Part shown: in pieces, positions 20,199 to 31,100 of the stretch
Numbering within the stretch: position 1 is the first letter of the stretch
How the letters are laid out: every line of letters starts with the position of its first letter
Assembly: GCF_024138675.1 (NCBI RefSeq)
Contig: NZ_CP090959.1
Span: forward strand, 2,573,501-2,637,500
Direction: 5' to 3'
Source of the DNA: Simiduia sp. 21SJ11W-1
GTDB taxonomy: Bacteria; Pseudomonadota; Gammaproteobacteria; Pseudomonadales; Cellvibrionaceae
Length of the DNA: 64,000 nt
Notes under the pieces: generated by a model
Databases searched by the model: none
What the model saw: only the letters and a program-made list of their open reading frames with translations
What the model was told of the DNA's origin: nothing
Translations under genes and position numbers: made by a program

Positions 20199-20603
20199 AT
20201 GCTTTCTTTGCCATTGAAAGCCGCACTTACAGCGGGCCTGATCAGCGCCTTGCTGTGCAGTTACGGATGGTGTGACAACATCGCCACAAAAACCGAACAG
20301 CACCTGCTGGCAGAAATTCTGACCCAAGCCCAACAGCTGCTCGGCACAGCCATGCCCCGCATAAACGCCAATGAGCCACCCGCCGAACTCTGGGCGGCAA
20401 CAGCGCAATCACAGCCAACGGCAGCAAAATGCCTGCTACTGGGTTGCAGCCTGCGCCACCGGCGCACCCACATCCTTTTGGGCCCGGGGCCATTGCAGGC
20501 AGCAGACGAGCGCCTGCCGCTTTCCGAGCGCTCCGGTAAGAATGAAGCCAACTACGAGCACAATCAGGCGCGCACCCTGCTCAAGTGGCAACTGAACTTT
20601 TAA
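20199..20603 (+). CDS. Small exported protein of unknown function
   Basis: 134 aa with an N-terminal signal sequence (MLSLPLKAALTAGLISALLCSYGWC). The rest is polar, has a short Cys pair (AKCLLLGCSLR), and matches no family I know. The ATG at 20199 was chosen because it starts the signal peptide; an earlier in-frame ATG at 20025 lies upstream of the promoter. The gene is monocistronic between two operator-bearing regions and is expected to share regulation with the chitinase and adhesin genes. Confidence 0.6.
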   Translation: MLSLPLKAALTAGLISALLCSYGWCDNIATKTEQHLLAEILTQAQQLLGTAMPRINANEPPAELWAATAQSQPTAAKCLLLGCSLRHRRTHILLGPGPLQAADERLPLSERSGKNEANYEHNQARTLLKWQLNF

Positions 20604-20627
20604 CCACCCTGCGCGCCCCCAAGCAAT

Positions 20628-20657
20628 GGCCTAGGCCATTAGCTAGCCTATCTGGCC
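20628..20657 (+). promoter_or_regulatory. GGCCTAGGCC operator (double-site type, second copy)
   Basis: The perfect palindrome at 20628-20637 and the following AGCCTATCTGGCCAAT repeat the arrangement at 16968 almost base for base. AAACTGG-N3-CATCT follows at nearly the same distance. It precedes the 125-aa coiled-coil gene. Confidence 0.7.
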
Positions 20658-20722
20658 AATGGTGCGCCAGCCCCAACCCGATAAACTGGCACCATCTGAA
20701 AACAAACGAGAGGTGTTACCCG

Positions 20723-21100
20723 ATGAAAGCGCACGTGCACAATACCTTGCTAAACAGCCTTGCCCCGCACATGAAGCCCGCTGCACTCAAGCTTGGCGCA
20801 CATAACCCTGCGCTGGACACCCGGGTACACGAAACGCTTACCGGCATGCGTCAGCGCATGGCCAACCTGGAACAAACCCTCGGCGAGACGGCCTCACAAA
20901 AACACGAGCTGGAAACAGAGCTGATGTCGATCAAGGGCCAGTTCAGCCAGCAACACCTCATCAGCAAAAACCTGCAAGTGGCGCTCACCAAAGCCCAGGC
21001 CCAAATAGCAGACCTGGAAGCCACGCTCGCGGTGTACCGCCGCAAAGCCATGCACGATGAAAAAGAAATTGAATTGCTGAAAACCCAAATTTTTGCCTAA
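20723..21100 (+). CDS. Small coiled-coil protein of unknown function
   Basis: 125 aa. After a 40-residue leader without a signal peptide, residues 42-120 form a continuous coiled coil (MRQRMANLEQTLGETASQKHELETEL.., ALTKAQAQIADLEATLAVYRRK..). The ATG at 20723 has AGAGG about 10 nt upstream. It resembles the 185-aa coiled-coil protein at 17067 in architecture, not clearly in sequence, and has a nearly identical promoter. Confidence 0.65.
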   Translation: MKAHVHNTLLNSLAPHMKPAALKLGAHNPALDTRVHETLTGMRQRMANLEQTLGETASQKHELETELMSIKGQFSQQHLISKNLQVALTKAQAQIADLEATLAVYRRKAMHDEKEIELLKTQIFA

Positions 21101-21239
21101 CACCCGCTGGCTGCCGGCCATTTCTGCCCGCAGCCAGCACCACACCAAACAGTACCCGCTACACAATCTTCTCGTCACCACTTGCCGTTTAGCCAACCTT
21201 GGCGCAAGCAAACACAACCTTGGGTTTGTTGCGCACACA

Positions 21240-21261
21240 GGCTAAGGCCGGGTTCTAGGCC
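21240..21261 (+). promoter_or_regulatory. Degenerate operator upstream of the GGDEF gene
   Basis: GGCTAAGGCC at 21240 followed by TTCTAGGCC resembles the operators of the neighbouring genes, with one mismatch in the first. The spacing to a -10 (perhaps CATAAT near 21349) differs from the other promoters, so membership of the set is doubtful. Confidence 0.35.
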
Positions 21262-21395
21262 AAACCTGCGCACCCCATCGCCCACCTGGCACCCGCCCGG
21301 CTCGCCCACGCCCAGGCTTTGCTGTGCTAACCTCAAGGGGCTGACTTTGCATAATCATTGCAAGCAACCCTTTCATTCACCTGCCAGACAACGCC

Positions 21396-22634
21396 ATGTT
21401 TGAACGTTGGTTTTCTTCGCTCGCGGTGCGGGCAAAAATCCTGGCAACGGTTATTGCCACTATGGTGCTGGCAGTTACCTTGTCGGGTGCAGCGTTTATT
21501 GCCTACGATTTACAGCAGCAAAAGTCTGCGCTCCTGGATAACTTCGCCGCCATTGCCCAGGTAACCGCCCAGCGCAGCAGTGCTGCGGTAGCCTTTATGG
21601 ATGCCAAACGTGCGCGTGAGAACCTGGCCGCTTATGCGCTGGTGCGCGGAGCCACAGCCGCTTGCCTGTTTTCCCACGCGCGCAATCGCCCCTTGGCCAG
21701 CTGGCCTGAAGAGCCATTAGTACAACCCCACTACTGTGCCACCGAACCCTCGAACGCAGGCCAGGTGCAATACGTGAGCGATGAGTTTGTGCTGGCTGTG
21801 CCCGTAACCGCCATGGGTAACCAGGTAGGTGTGTTAACGGTGTATGGAAGCTTTGCGCCACTTTACGCCCGCAGCCGGCAATTGGCGATGAGCTTGTTGC
21901 TCATCAGTGCTGCAGCAAGCCTTGTGGCTTACGTGGCAACCCTGCCGCTGCAACAGCGCATCTACCAACCCATAGTGCATTTGGGTGAGGTGGCACGCCA
22001 CGTAGGCCAGCACAACGATTTTACAGTGCGCGCCACCAAGGCTGCCCCCGATGAACTGGGCGATACCGTAGATGCCTTCAACGCCATGCTAAACAGCCTG
22101 GCCGACGATAAAAAAGCGCTTGAAAAAATGGCCTACTTCGACGCCTTAACCGGCCTGCCAAACCGGCGCAAATTTATTGAAGAGCTGGCCCGCACCATTG
22201 CCCATTCACGGATTCACAAAACCCTGTTCGGGCTCATTTTTATTGATCTCGATAACTTCAAATGGGTAAACGACAACCTGGGCCACGACCGCGGCGATGA
22301 ACTTTTAAAAGAGTTTTCCAGACGCGTGGCCGGCACCGTGCGCGAAGACGACAGCGTTTGCCGCTTAGGGGGCGATGAGTTCACGGTGATATTAAGAGAG
22401 CTAAAAGACGACGCCGAAGGGGGGCGGGTATGTGAGCGCATATTAACCGCGCTGGCCCCACCCATGCAGCTGGGCCAACATCAACACACGGCCGGGGCAA
22501 GCCTTGGCCTTGCGGTGTCAGACGGCTACAAGGAAAACGTAGACAGCATCATAAAAAAAGCGGATTTGGCCGTATACGACGCAAAATCCGCTGGCAAGAA
22601 TACCTTCAGGCTGTATCACCCGGGCCTGCAATAG
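21396..22634 (+). CDS. Membrane diguanylate cyclase (CHASE8-like sensor, HAMP, GGDEF)
   Basis: A 412-aa inner-membrane enzyme predicted to make c-di-GMP. Order: TM1 (ILATVIATMVLAVTLSGAAFIAY), a periplasmic sensor of about 110 residues containing AQRSSAAVAFMDAKRA as in CHASE8, TM2 (LAMSLLLISAAASLVAYVA), HAMP, and GGDEF. The active site GGDEF is at residues 325-329. An RxxD inhibitory site (REDD) stands exactly five residues before it, so product feedback is expected. The sensor region resembles that of the hybrid kinase at 33899 and, by family, YfiN, which YfiR inhibits. A yfiR gene lies in the neighbouring operon. Confidence 0.92.
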   Translation: MFERWFSSLAVRAKILATVIATMVLAVTLSGAAFIAYDLQQQKSALLDNFAAIAQVTAQRSSAAVAFMDAKRARENLAAYALVRGATAACLFSHARNRPLASWPEEPLVQPHYCATEPSNAGQVQYVSDEFVLAVPVTAMGNQVGVLTVYGSFAPLYARSRQLAMSLLLISAAASLVAYVATLPLQQRIYQPIVHLGEVARHVGQHNDFTVRATKAAPDELGDTVDAFNAMLNSLADDKKALEKMAYFDALTGLPNRRKFIEELARTIAHSRIHKTLFGLIFIDLDNFKWVNDNLGHDRGDELLKEFSRRVAGTVREDDSVCRLGGDEFTVILRELKDDAEGGRVCERILTALAPPMQLGQHQHTAGASLGLAVSDGYKENVDSIIKKADLAVYDAKSAGKNTFRLYHPGLQ

Positions 22635-22684
22635 GCGCACGCTCGCGCCCTTGGCAAGGTAGTGGCGCCTGCTTAAAACCTGGG

Positions 22685-23233
22685 TTAATTCGGCAGATTC
22701 AAATTCACAACCGGCGCGCGCGGGCGCGAGCTTGCCGCCAGTTTATCGGTAATGGCGCGCGCTATATCGGCCACCTCAAAAATCGAACGGTCTAGCAGGG
22801 CTGCACGATCCAGCAGGCAAATAGGCACGCACAGGCAACCGCTGGTAACCAGCATTAAATCGCGATTGCGCAACACCGGTAGCTGGCCGTCCCAGGCATC
22901 AATACAACGCGCCAGTGGCACACGTTTGGCCCTGCCACTGAACTGCACCACCAAACCGTAGTGGCTATCCCAACAGAGTGTGGCCCGGGTAGGTAAAATG
23001 GCCGAGGGCGGAATGTTTGTGAGCTGGTCGTAGTTGGCTTCGGCGGTGGGCACCGCGCCATAGCGGTCTTCCCAGCCCTCATGGGCCTCAATATTGAAGC
23101 TGCAAAACACCTGTTTGAAGGCCTCTGCATACACGCAAAAGCGCCCGGCAATACCCGACAAAAACCTACCTACGTCCGGGTCTAGGGCGGCAGACGAAGC
23201 AGAAGATGCAGGCAGTGGCTGTATGGCAAACAT
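22685..23233 (-). CDS. Hypothetical protein
   Basis: 182 aa, unrecognised, without a signal peptide or membrane segment. The ATG at 23233 has GGAG 8 nt upstream; a TTG 15 nt earlier overlaps that site and was rejected. It has several Cys residues (GRFCVY, QVFCSF, TSGCLCVPICLLD) without an obvious metal-binding spacing. It is the only minus-strand gene between the GGDEF gene and the adhesin operon, so its promoter region backs onto the operon's operator. Confidence 0.6.
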   Translation of the reverse strand: MFAIQPLPASSASSAALDPDVGRFLSGIAGRFCVYAEAFKQVFCSFNIEAHEGWEDRYGAVPTAEANYDQLTNIPPSAILPTRATLCWDSHYGLVVQFSGRAKRVPLARCIDAWDGQLPVLRNRDLMLVTSGCLCVPICLLDRAALLDRSIFEVADIARAITDKLAASSRPRAPVVNLNLPN

Positions 23234-23562
23234 GGTCGCTGGCTCCAAAAATTAGACACAAATCACAGTAACAGCTGCGCGAAATTGCTAACCGCGCGTG
23301 AATCAGAGCAACACCCTAAAGGGCCAACCCCCGGGTTTACAAGGGATTAGCCCAACTGGCCTAGGCCATTACAGATTGTCTAATCCGTCACAAAACTGGC
23401 TTACACTGCCCCCTTAAGTCGATAAAACCCGTAGATATTGCTCAATAAAGGGCGCTAGCTGCCCATAACCTTACAACGTGAAACGGAATCTCACGGCCTC
23501 TCGGCCCTATAAATGTTGCCTATACTGGAAGACTCGGCCTCGTATAACTTCGGAGTAACAGG
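23234..23562. other. Intergenic region with the adhesin operon promoter and leader
   Basis: About 330 bp without a gene. It contains the operator and -10 listed at 23358-23407, then an apparent leader of about 150 nt. A small hairpin is possible (CGTGA / TCACG near 23480). I saw no match to a c-di-GMP riboswitch. Confidence 0.5.
23358..23407 (+). promoter_or_regulatory. GGCCTAGGCC operator and promoter of the tps operon
   Basis: A perfect GGCCTAGGCC at 23358-23367 is followed, 44 nt from its start, by TACACT (23402-23407) within AAACTGGCTTACACT. This matches the AAACTGG context of the coiled-coil promoters and the spacing of the chitinase-type promoters to within one base. Confidence 0.7.
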
Positions 23563-25188
23563 TTGCCTTTGCCTTCTATCAGCCTAGAAATGCGCCTTAA
23601 GATGTTCAGGCAGCTGTGGGCCTACCCATTCGCTATTTTGCTCAGCCTCCCGATCAGCGCCCAAGCCCAAACCAACATAGACCCGGTGGCAGAGCAGCGC
23701 ACCATGGTGGTTAAGCGGCTGGTGATCAGTAGCAGCACCGGCAATTTTGCGCAGAAATACAACACCAGTGAGCTCTTGGCCGAAGCCAACCGCCTGCGCA
23801 GCCAATACCCGGAGGAGATGACGTTCACCCAGCTCTCGCTCATCGCCGATCAGCTCACCCGCGCGCTGCGCGACCAAGGCTACAAGTTTCACTATGTGTT
23901 TTTACCCCGCCAGACCTCGCGCTCGGGGGTTGTGCGTCTGAACCTGGTGGAGATCAGCCTGGATGACGTGACCCTGCTGGGCGAACCGGGTGTAGACGCC
24001 ACCAGCATCAGCAGCCTGTTCAAGCGCCTGCTCAACCGGCCGCTGTACCAGCCAGAGGTAGACCGCATACTGCGCAATCTTAATCGCCAGCCGGAAGTGT
24101 CGCTATTTGGCTACTACTCGCGCGGTAAAAGCCCTAACAGCATACGGCTTAACCTGCGCGCCACAGCCCAGGGCCACCACCGGGTTTCCTCAAGTCTGGA
24201 CAACTACGGCAGCGAATCCTCCGGCCACTACCGCTTTACCAATTACTACACTTGGCTGAGCCCGCTCGGCAACTTCGACAGGCTGGACGTGGGCCTGATG
24301 GCTGCCACCGGCGGCGCCAACAACGCCTTCGGCTACCTCGCCTACCAGCACCCCATCACCGGCCCGCAAAACGGCCTGGCAGTGAGCGTTACCAATAACC
24401 AATTTGACGTGGGCCAGGAGTTTGAATCTCTGGAGCTTTCCGGCGACACCCTAATTGCCGGCGCGCGGTTTTTTCAACGCTGGTCTATCAGCGATACCCA
24501 CACCCATACCCTTTCACTGGGCTGGCAAGACAAAAGCGTTGACTACAGCAACGTGTTTAACGACGACAGCCTGGTGAACGATGAAACCGCGCAAGTGGCC
24601 AGTGCCGGCTGGCAATGGGCAATCAATGCAGGCGCCTGGGCGCAATCAACAGGCATCAATGGATTTCAGGGCCAGCACCAGCTCACGGGCGCTTTAGAGT
24701 TTGAGCAAACCTTCACCTATTGGGCCTTCTACGCCAACAGCCGCTGGCAACTGGCCACGCAAACATTAAGCGCAGACTTCCACATCCAGCAGGCAGACAC
24801 ACTGCTACCCAGCTTTGAAAAACTTGCACTCACCGGCATCAGCGGCGCGCGCGGCTTTTACGCCGGCCAGTTCTCGGCTGATCGCGGCGCGCGCGCGCAC
24901 CTCAACTGGCAAACGCCCCTGCGCTGGCAAATAGCAGATTTCACCAGCGCCATTGCCCTGTTTGCCGATGCAGGCCTTGGTGAACAGCTTGGGCCTGAAG
25001 GCGACGTACTGGAAGAAATGCAACTGGTGTCGGCGGGCATTGAGATACAGGCACAATTTAAAGGCCTGAGCGCAAGCCTGCAGTGGAGCGGCGTAAATCA
25101 AACGACCTACAGCTCCCCAATAAACCCGAGTGCCGAGCGCGAATTGCGTGAAATTCCCGTCACTTTTGAATTGAATTACCGTTGGTAA
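23563..25188 (+). CDS. Two-partner secretion outer-membrane transporter, TpsB (ShlB/FhaC family)
   Basis: A 541-aa Omp85-superfamily pore that exports the adjacent TpsA adhesin across the outer membrane. A signal-like segment (LWAYPFAILLSLPISAQAQ) is followed by a POTRA region (VVKRLVIS.., LNLVEISLDDVTLLG) and a beta-barrel rich in alternating hydrophobic strands, ending ..VTFELNYRW. I favour the TTG at 23563 because GGAG lies 7 nt upstream; the ATG at 23590 has none. The stop is 3 nt before the start of the tpsA gene. Confidence 0.9.
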   Translation: MPLPSISLEMRLKMFRQLWAYPFAILLSLPISAQAQTNIDPVAEQRTMVVKRLVISSSTGNFAQKYNTSELLAEANRLRSQYPEEMTFTQLSLIADQLTRALRDQGYKFHYVFLPRQTSRSGVVRLNLVEISLDDVTLLGEPGVDATSISSLFKRLLNRPLYQPEVDRILRNLNRQPEVSLFGYYSRGKSPNSIRLNLRATAQGHHRVSSSLDNYGSESSGHYRFTNYYTWLSPLGNFDRLDVGLMAATGGANNAFGYLAYQHPITGPQNGLAVSVTNNQFDVGQEFESLELSGDTLIAGARFFQRWSISDTHTHTLSLGWQDKSVDYSNVFNDDSLVNDETAQVASAGWQWAINAGAWAQSTGINGFQGQHQLTGALEFEQTFTYWAFYANSRWQLATQTLSADFHIQQADTLLPSFEKLALTGISGARGFYAGQFSADRGARAHLNWQTPLRWQIADFTSAIALFADAGLGEQLGPEGDVLEEMQLVSAGIEIQAQFKGLSASLQWSGVNQTTYSSPINPSAERELREIPVTFELNYRW

Positions 25189-25191
25189 GCC

Positions 25192-28100
25192 ATGCACACA
25201 ACGAAGACGTTTAAACCGAAATTATTGGCGCTACTGGTAGGCCAGGCCATTGCCATTGATGCCGCCCACGCACTGCCCACCACACCCGATGTGGTTCACG
25301 GCGATGTAAGCCTGAGCCAGCAAAACAGCACCTTGAATATTCACCAAACAAGCCAACGTGCGGTACTGGAATACGAGGCATTTTCTATTGGTGCAGGCGA
25401 GCAGGTTATTTTTCATCAACCCGGTAGCAACGCCCTTACCCTGAATAAAGTCACAGGCCCCGATGCCTCGGTTATTGCAGGCCAGCTGCAAGCCAACGGC
25501 CAGGTGTTTTTAGTCAACCCCCAGGGGGTATTCTTTTCACCCGGCGCACAGGTGGATGTTGCAGGTTTGGTGGTAACCACATTAGACATAGCCGCAGATG
25601 ATTTTATGCAAGGCGATTTCAGTTTAATGACGCCAGGGCCCGGCCACATTGAAAACCAGGGCAGTATTTCAGCCGACCACATTCTGGCTTTTATTTCACC
25701 CACCATTCACAACAGCGGTTCACTGAACGCGAAACAACTACACCTCACCACCGCGAGCGAGGTAATTATTCAACCGCAAGGTGAGCGAACCGGGCTCTTG
25801 GTTGCGCAAAATGCCTTGCAATCGAGCGATGGCCACATCCTAAACAGCGGCCAAATTTCCGGCCAGTGGGTAAATATCAACGCCCAGGCCGTAAACGAGC
25901 TACACAACCAACTGGTGGAAAATCACGGGCTGATTAAAGCCGCAAGCCTTGACGATTTAACCGGTGGCGAGATTCACATTGAAACCAGTGGCGACCTCAT
26001 TAACGAAGGCACCCTGGATGCAAGCGGCACAACCGGCGGCAGCATTGCAGTTGCGGCCGATCGCGCCTACAGCAGTGGCCAGATGCTGGCCGATGGCGAA
26101 ACAGCCGGTGGCGAAATTACAGTCACCACAGAGGCGATGTCGATTCTGGATGCAGGCAGCCTCCAATCTGCCAATGCTGCAAACCAAGGCGATGGCGGGC
26201 GAATTATTAATTTCAGCGCGGGCTTTGCCCACTTCAGCCCCCAGGCCAATATTTCCGCCACGGGCGGCAACCTTGGCGGCAATGGCGGATTTGTAGAAGT
26301 TTCCGGCATCCAGTATGTAGAGGCCCTGGGGCGTGTTTCAACACTCGCCCCACAGGGCATGGCTGGCACCTATTTGATTGACCCAACCGACATCACCATT
26401 TCTGCCGCCGCAGACAGCAACGGCTCGTTTACCGGCGGCGGGCCCTTTAACTGGTCACCCACGGCGGGCACGTCCAATATTAATGTGGGCACGTTAAAAA
26501 CAAACTTGATGACTAACAATGTGACCATTGATACCGCGTCAGCCTTTGGCGGCACAGGCGATATCTTTTTTAACGATTCACTGGATATAAACGGCATTGG
26601 CACTAAGAGCCTGACACTCCAGGCCGATGGCAGCATCAGCTTTGCAGCCGGCGTTCAAATTCTAGATAGCGTGGCAGGTGGCGATAACCTGAGCATTGCG
26701 GCCACCGCTGGCGGCAACTTCACCATGAATGCCACAAGCTCCCTCGACTTAGGTGCAGGCACCTTTGGTGCAACGCTCGGGGGTGCTGCACAAATCAGTG
26801 CCATAAAAACCACAAGTAGCAGCGCCACGGCCATTGGCATTACTGCTGGCAGCTCAATTACCAATTCAGCGGTGGCCGTTAACTTCGATACACCCGGCAC
26901 CTTGCGGCTGCAAGCGCCCACGGGCATAGGGCCAATCACCACCCGCGTAGGCGGGCTGAATTTATCGTCTACCGCCGGTGGCGCCACGCTCACCAACCAA
27001 ATGGCCGTAAGCCTTGCAGATGTAAACCTTGCCGGTGCGTTTTCACTCACCAACACCGGCAACATCACAGTGGCAGGTTTCACCAGTGCCACTAATGTCA
27101 CGCTTTCAAGCACCGGCAACCTGGTGCTGCCCAACGCAGGCCTGGGTATCAGTGGTAATTTCGATATTACCGCCAACGATATTTCAGACAGCGATAGAAG
27201 CGTGATTCTAAGTGGCAACAATCTCACGCTGAACACAGGTGTGAGCGGTGGCGACCTTACCATTAACGGCGATTTTGCCGCAGTAGACATTACCCAGTCA
27301 GGCGCCAACACCCTTACCTATTCAGATGCAGACAGTTTTACCATCACAGATTTTGCCATCACCGGCGGCGGTGGCCTTGGGTTACTGGGTGCCAACGATG
27401 TCACCCTCGCAAGCGATGTTGATCTGGATGGCAACAACGGTGGCACCCTCACGCTGGGTTCAAGCGGTGGCAATTTATTGGTAAATGCCAACATAGTCGA
27501 TTCAAATACCGGCACTACAGATAACGTAAATGTCACCCTCAGTGCCGCCAACGACATCACCATGCAAGACGGCACCCAAGTGAGCGTGGGTGTTGCAAAT
27601 ATCAACCTCAATGCCGGCAACAACATTACCGTATCCAGCCTGCAATCCACCCAAACCACTGGCACAGCCATTGCGCTTAATGCCGGCAACCAAATTATTG
27701 ACGGGGGCGATACCGATGCAGACATTCGAGCTCTCGGCAGCCGCTATTCACTTACGGCAGTAAACGGTATTGGCGTGGGCAACGCCATAGAAACACGGGG
27801 CACGGCCAGTGATTTAACCAATACCGGCAGCGGCAATATTGAGGTGCACAATTTTTCCGGCACCCTGGTGCTGCGCACGTTAAATAATGTGGGCGATAGT
27901 CTTTTATCCTCTGTGGCAAACATCACCGTGCAATCGGGAGCGGTTACCACCACCCAAGGGCTTTCACTCACAGCCGCAGGCGACATCACCTTGCCAGACG
28001 CAGCCCTTACCAACATTGGCGGCACCTTTACCCTGAGCGCGCAAGACATTACCGACAGCGATCGCACGGTAAATTTTGATGCCGCACCGCTCAATATCAC

Positions 28101-31100
28101 CACGGCAACCGCAGCCGGTGACTCAGTGTTTAATACCACAGGCACACAACTTACCCTGAATAACACCAACACTAATTTGGTTACGGTAAACAAAACCAAT
28201 GCCGGCAATTTGGAAATTGTGAACAGCAATGTGGGCGCTGGCAGCCTCAGCCTCGCTCTTGCCGATGGCGATTTGCAGGTTAACAACACCGGCCTGCAAA
28301 CCACAGGCGCGCTTGGCATTTCTGCCAACCACCTGTTTGATGTACCCAACGATGGCGCGGTAAACCTGCAGGCCAACAGCCTTGCGCTCAATTTGTTGCA
28401 AACAGGCGCGCCGCTGCAAATAGATCTGGTGGCACCCACACTCACCCTCACCGGCACCGCCGCCACAGATCTCACCTTCCAGCGCGCAAGCGGCAATTTA
28501 ACGGTTAACGCCATCAACTGGGCGGGCAACCTTGCGCTCAATGTAACCGGCGGCAACCTGGTGCTGGATGACGCAGGGCTGACCAGCGCAGGCACCCTCG
28601 CACTCAACGCCAATGATATTTTCGATAGCAATCGCGATATCATTCTCAATGCCAACGCGCTGGATGTTACCAGCGCACTTGCCGGCGGCAACCTCACCGC
28701 CAACACCACCATTAACAGCCTTGCGGCGAACCTTAACAGTGCAAACAGCTTCACCCTCAGCAATACCGGCAACCTGCAACTTAATGCAAGCAGCCAAAGT
28801 GGTGCGGGCGCACACAACATCACCACCAGCGGTGATTTAACACTGGCAAATAATTGGGATTACAACGGCAGCAGCGGCGCGCTGACCTTGGGGGCATCCA
28901 ATGTGGCACTGAACGCCGACATCAGCGATTCAGACAACACAGTGACAGATAGCATTAACACCACGGTGAACGCCACCAATGCCATCACCATGCAAGACGG
29001 CGCGCAGATAAATGTGAACAACGCCGATATTGTATTAAACGCAGGCACAGACATCAGCCTGGCCAGCGTGCAATCAAGTAAAGCCACCGGCACACCCATC
29101 AGCCTTACAGCCGGTGGCCAAATACTTGATGCAGGCGACACCCATACAGACATCATCGCAACCAATGGCAATGCCTCACTCAGCGCGGCTACGGGCATAG
29201 GCGTGGCAAACCCGCTGGATATTCAGGCGGCAAGCCTTAACCTCACCAACACTACAAGCGGCGATGTGGCGATAGATAATAGCGCAGCCAGCTGGGTCTT
29301 AAATGCACTAAACAATGCCGGCAATACCACACTCACTGCAGGCGGCAACCTCACCGTTGCATCGGCTGCGGTGGCTGCCACCCAGGACCTTACGCTCTCA
29401 GCCATTGGCAATATCACCTTGCCAGATACCGCGCTCACCAACATTGGCGGCACCTTTACCCTGAGCGCGCAAGACATTATCGACAGCGATCGCGCGGTAA
29501 ATTTTGATACCGCCCCGCTCAACATCACCACGGCAACGGCAGCCGGTGACTCGGTGTTTAATACCACAGGCACACAACTTACCCTGAACAACACCAACAC
29601 CAATCTGGTTACTGTAAACAAAACCAATGCCGGCAATCTGCAAATTTTAGGCATTGATGTGGGAAGCGGAGATTTCAGTGTAAATCTTGCAGATGGCAGC
29701 TTGCAAACAACCAACTTTTCGCCGGGCTTGCAAACCGGTGGTGCGCTTAGTATTTCCGCAAATCATATTTTCGATGTGCCAAATGACGGCATTGTCACGC
29801 TAAGTGCAGCCAGCGTAAATTTAAACCTGCTGCAAACCAGCAGCCCATTGCAGGTAAACCTGTTCTCGAACCAGCTCACCCTCACCGGCCCCGCCGCCAC
29901 AGACCTCACCGTCCAGCGCGCCAGCGGCAATTTGACGGTTAACGCCATCAACTGGGCGGGCAATCTTGCGCTAGATGTAACGGGCGGCAACCTCGTGCTT
30001 GATGACGCAGGGCTTACCAGCGCAGGCACCCTCGCACTCAACGCCAATGATATTTTCGATAGCAATCGCGATATCATTCTCAATGCCAACGCGCTGGATG
30101 TTACCAGCGCACTTGCCGGCGGCAACCTCACCGCCAACACCACCATTAACAGCCTTGCGGCGAACCTTAACAGTGCAAACAGCTTCACCCTCAGCAATAC
30201 CGGCAACCTGCAAGTTGATGCAAGCAGCCAAAGTGGTGCGGGCGCACACAACATCACCACCAGCGGTGATTTAACACTGGCAAATAATTGGGATTACAAC
30301 GGCAGCAGCGGCGCGCTGACCTTGGGGGCATCCAATGTGGCACTGAACGCCGACATCAGCGATTCAGACAACACAGTGACAGATAGCATTAACACCACGG
30401 TGAACGCCACCAATGCCATCACCATGCAAGACGGCGCGCAGATAAATGTGAACAACGCCGATATTGTATTAAACGCAGGCACAGACATCAGCCTGGCCAG
30501 CGTGCAATCAAGTAAAGCCACCGGCACACCCATCAGCCTTACAGCCGGTGGCCAAATACTAGATGCAGGCGACACCCATACAGACATCATCGCAACCAAT
30601 GGCAATGCCTCACTCAGCGCGGCTACGGGCATAGGCGTGGCAAACCCGCTGGATATTCAGGCGGCAAGCCTTAACCTCACCAACACTACAAGCGGCGATG
30701 TGGCGATAGATAATAGCGCAGCCAGCTGGGTATTAAATGCACTAAACAATGCCGGCAATACCACACTCACTGCAGGCGGCAACCTCACCGTTGCATCGGC
30801 TGCGGTGGCTGCCACCCAGGACCTTACGCTCTCAGCCATTGGCAATATCACCTTGCCAGATACCGCGCTCACCAACATTGGCGGCACCTTTACCCTGAGC
30901 GCGCAAGACATTACCGATAGCGATCGCGCGGTAAATTTTGATACCGCACCGCTCAACATCACCACGGCAACGGCAGCCGGTGACTCGGTGTTTAATACCA
31001 TAGGCACACAACTTACCCTGAACAACACCAACACCAATTTGGTTACGGTAAACAAAACCAATGCCGGCAATTTAGAAATTTTAGGTAACAACCTGGGCAA

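Noticed and set aside
21240-21395. Firm placement of the GGDEF gene in the operator-defined regulon
   Set aside because: The palindrome here is degenerate and the spacing to a -10 does not match the other promoters; kept only as a weak site.
23408-23562. c-di-GMP riboswitch in the leader of the tps operon
   Set aside because: I looked because of the c-di-GMP context; the conserved GEMM core was not found and only a short hairpin is visible.
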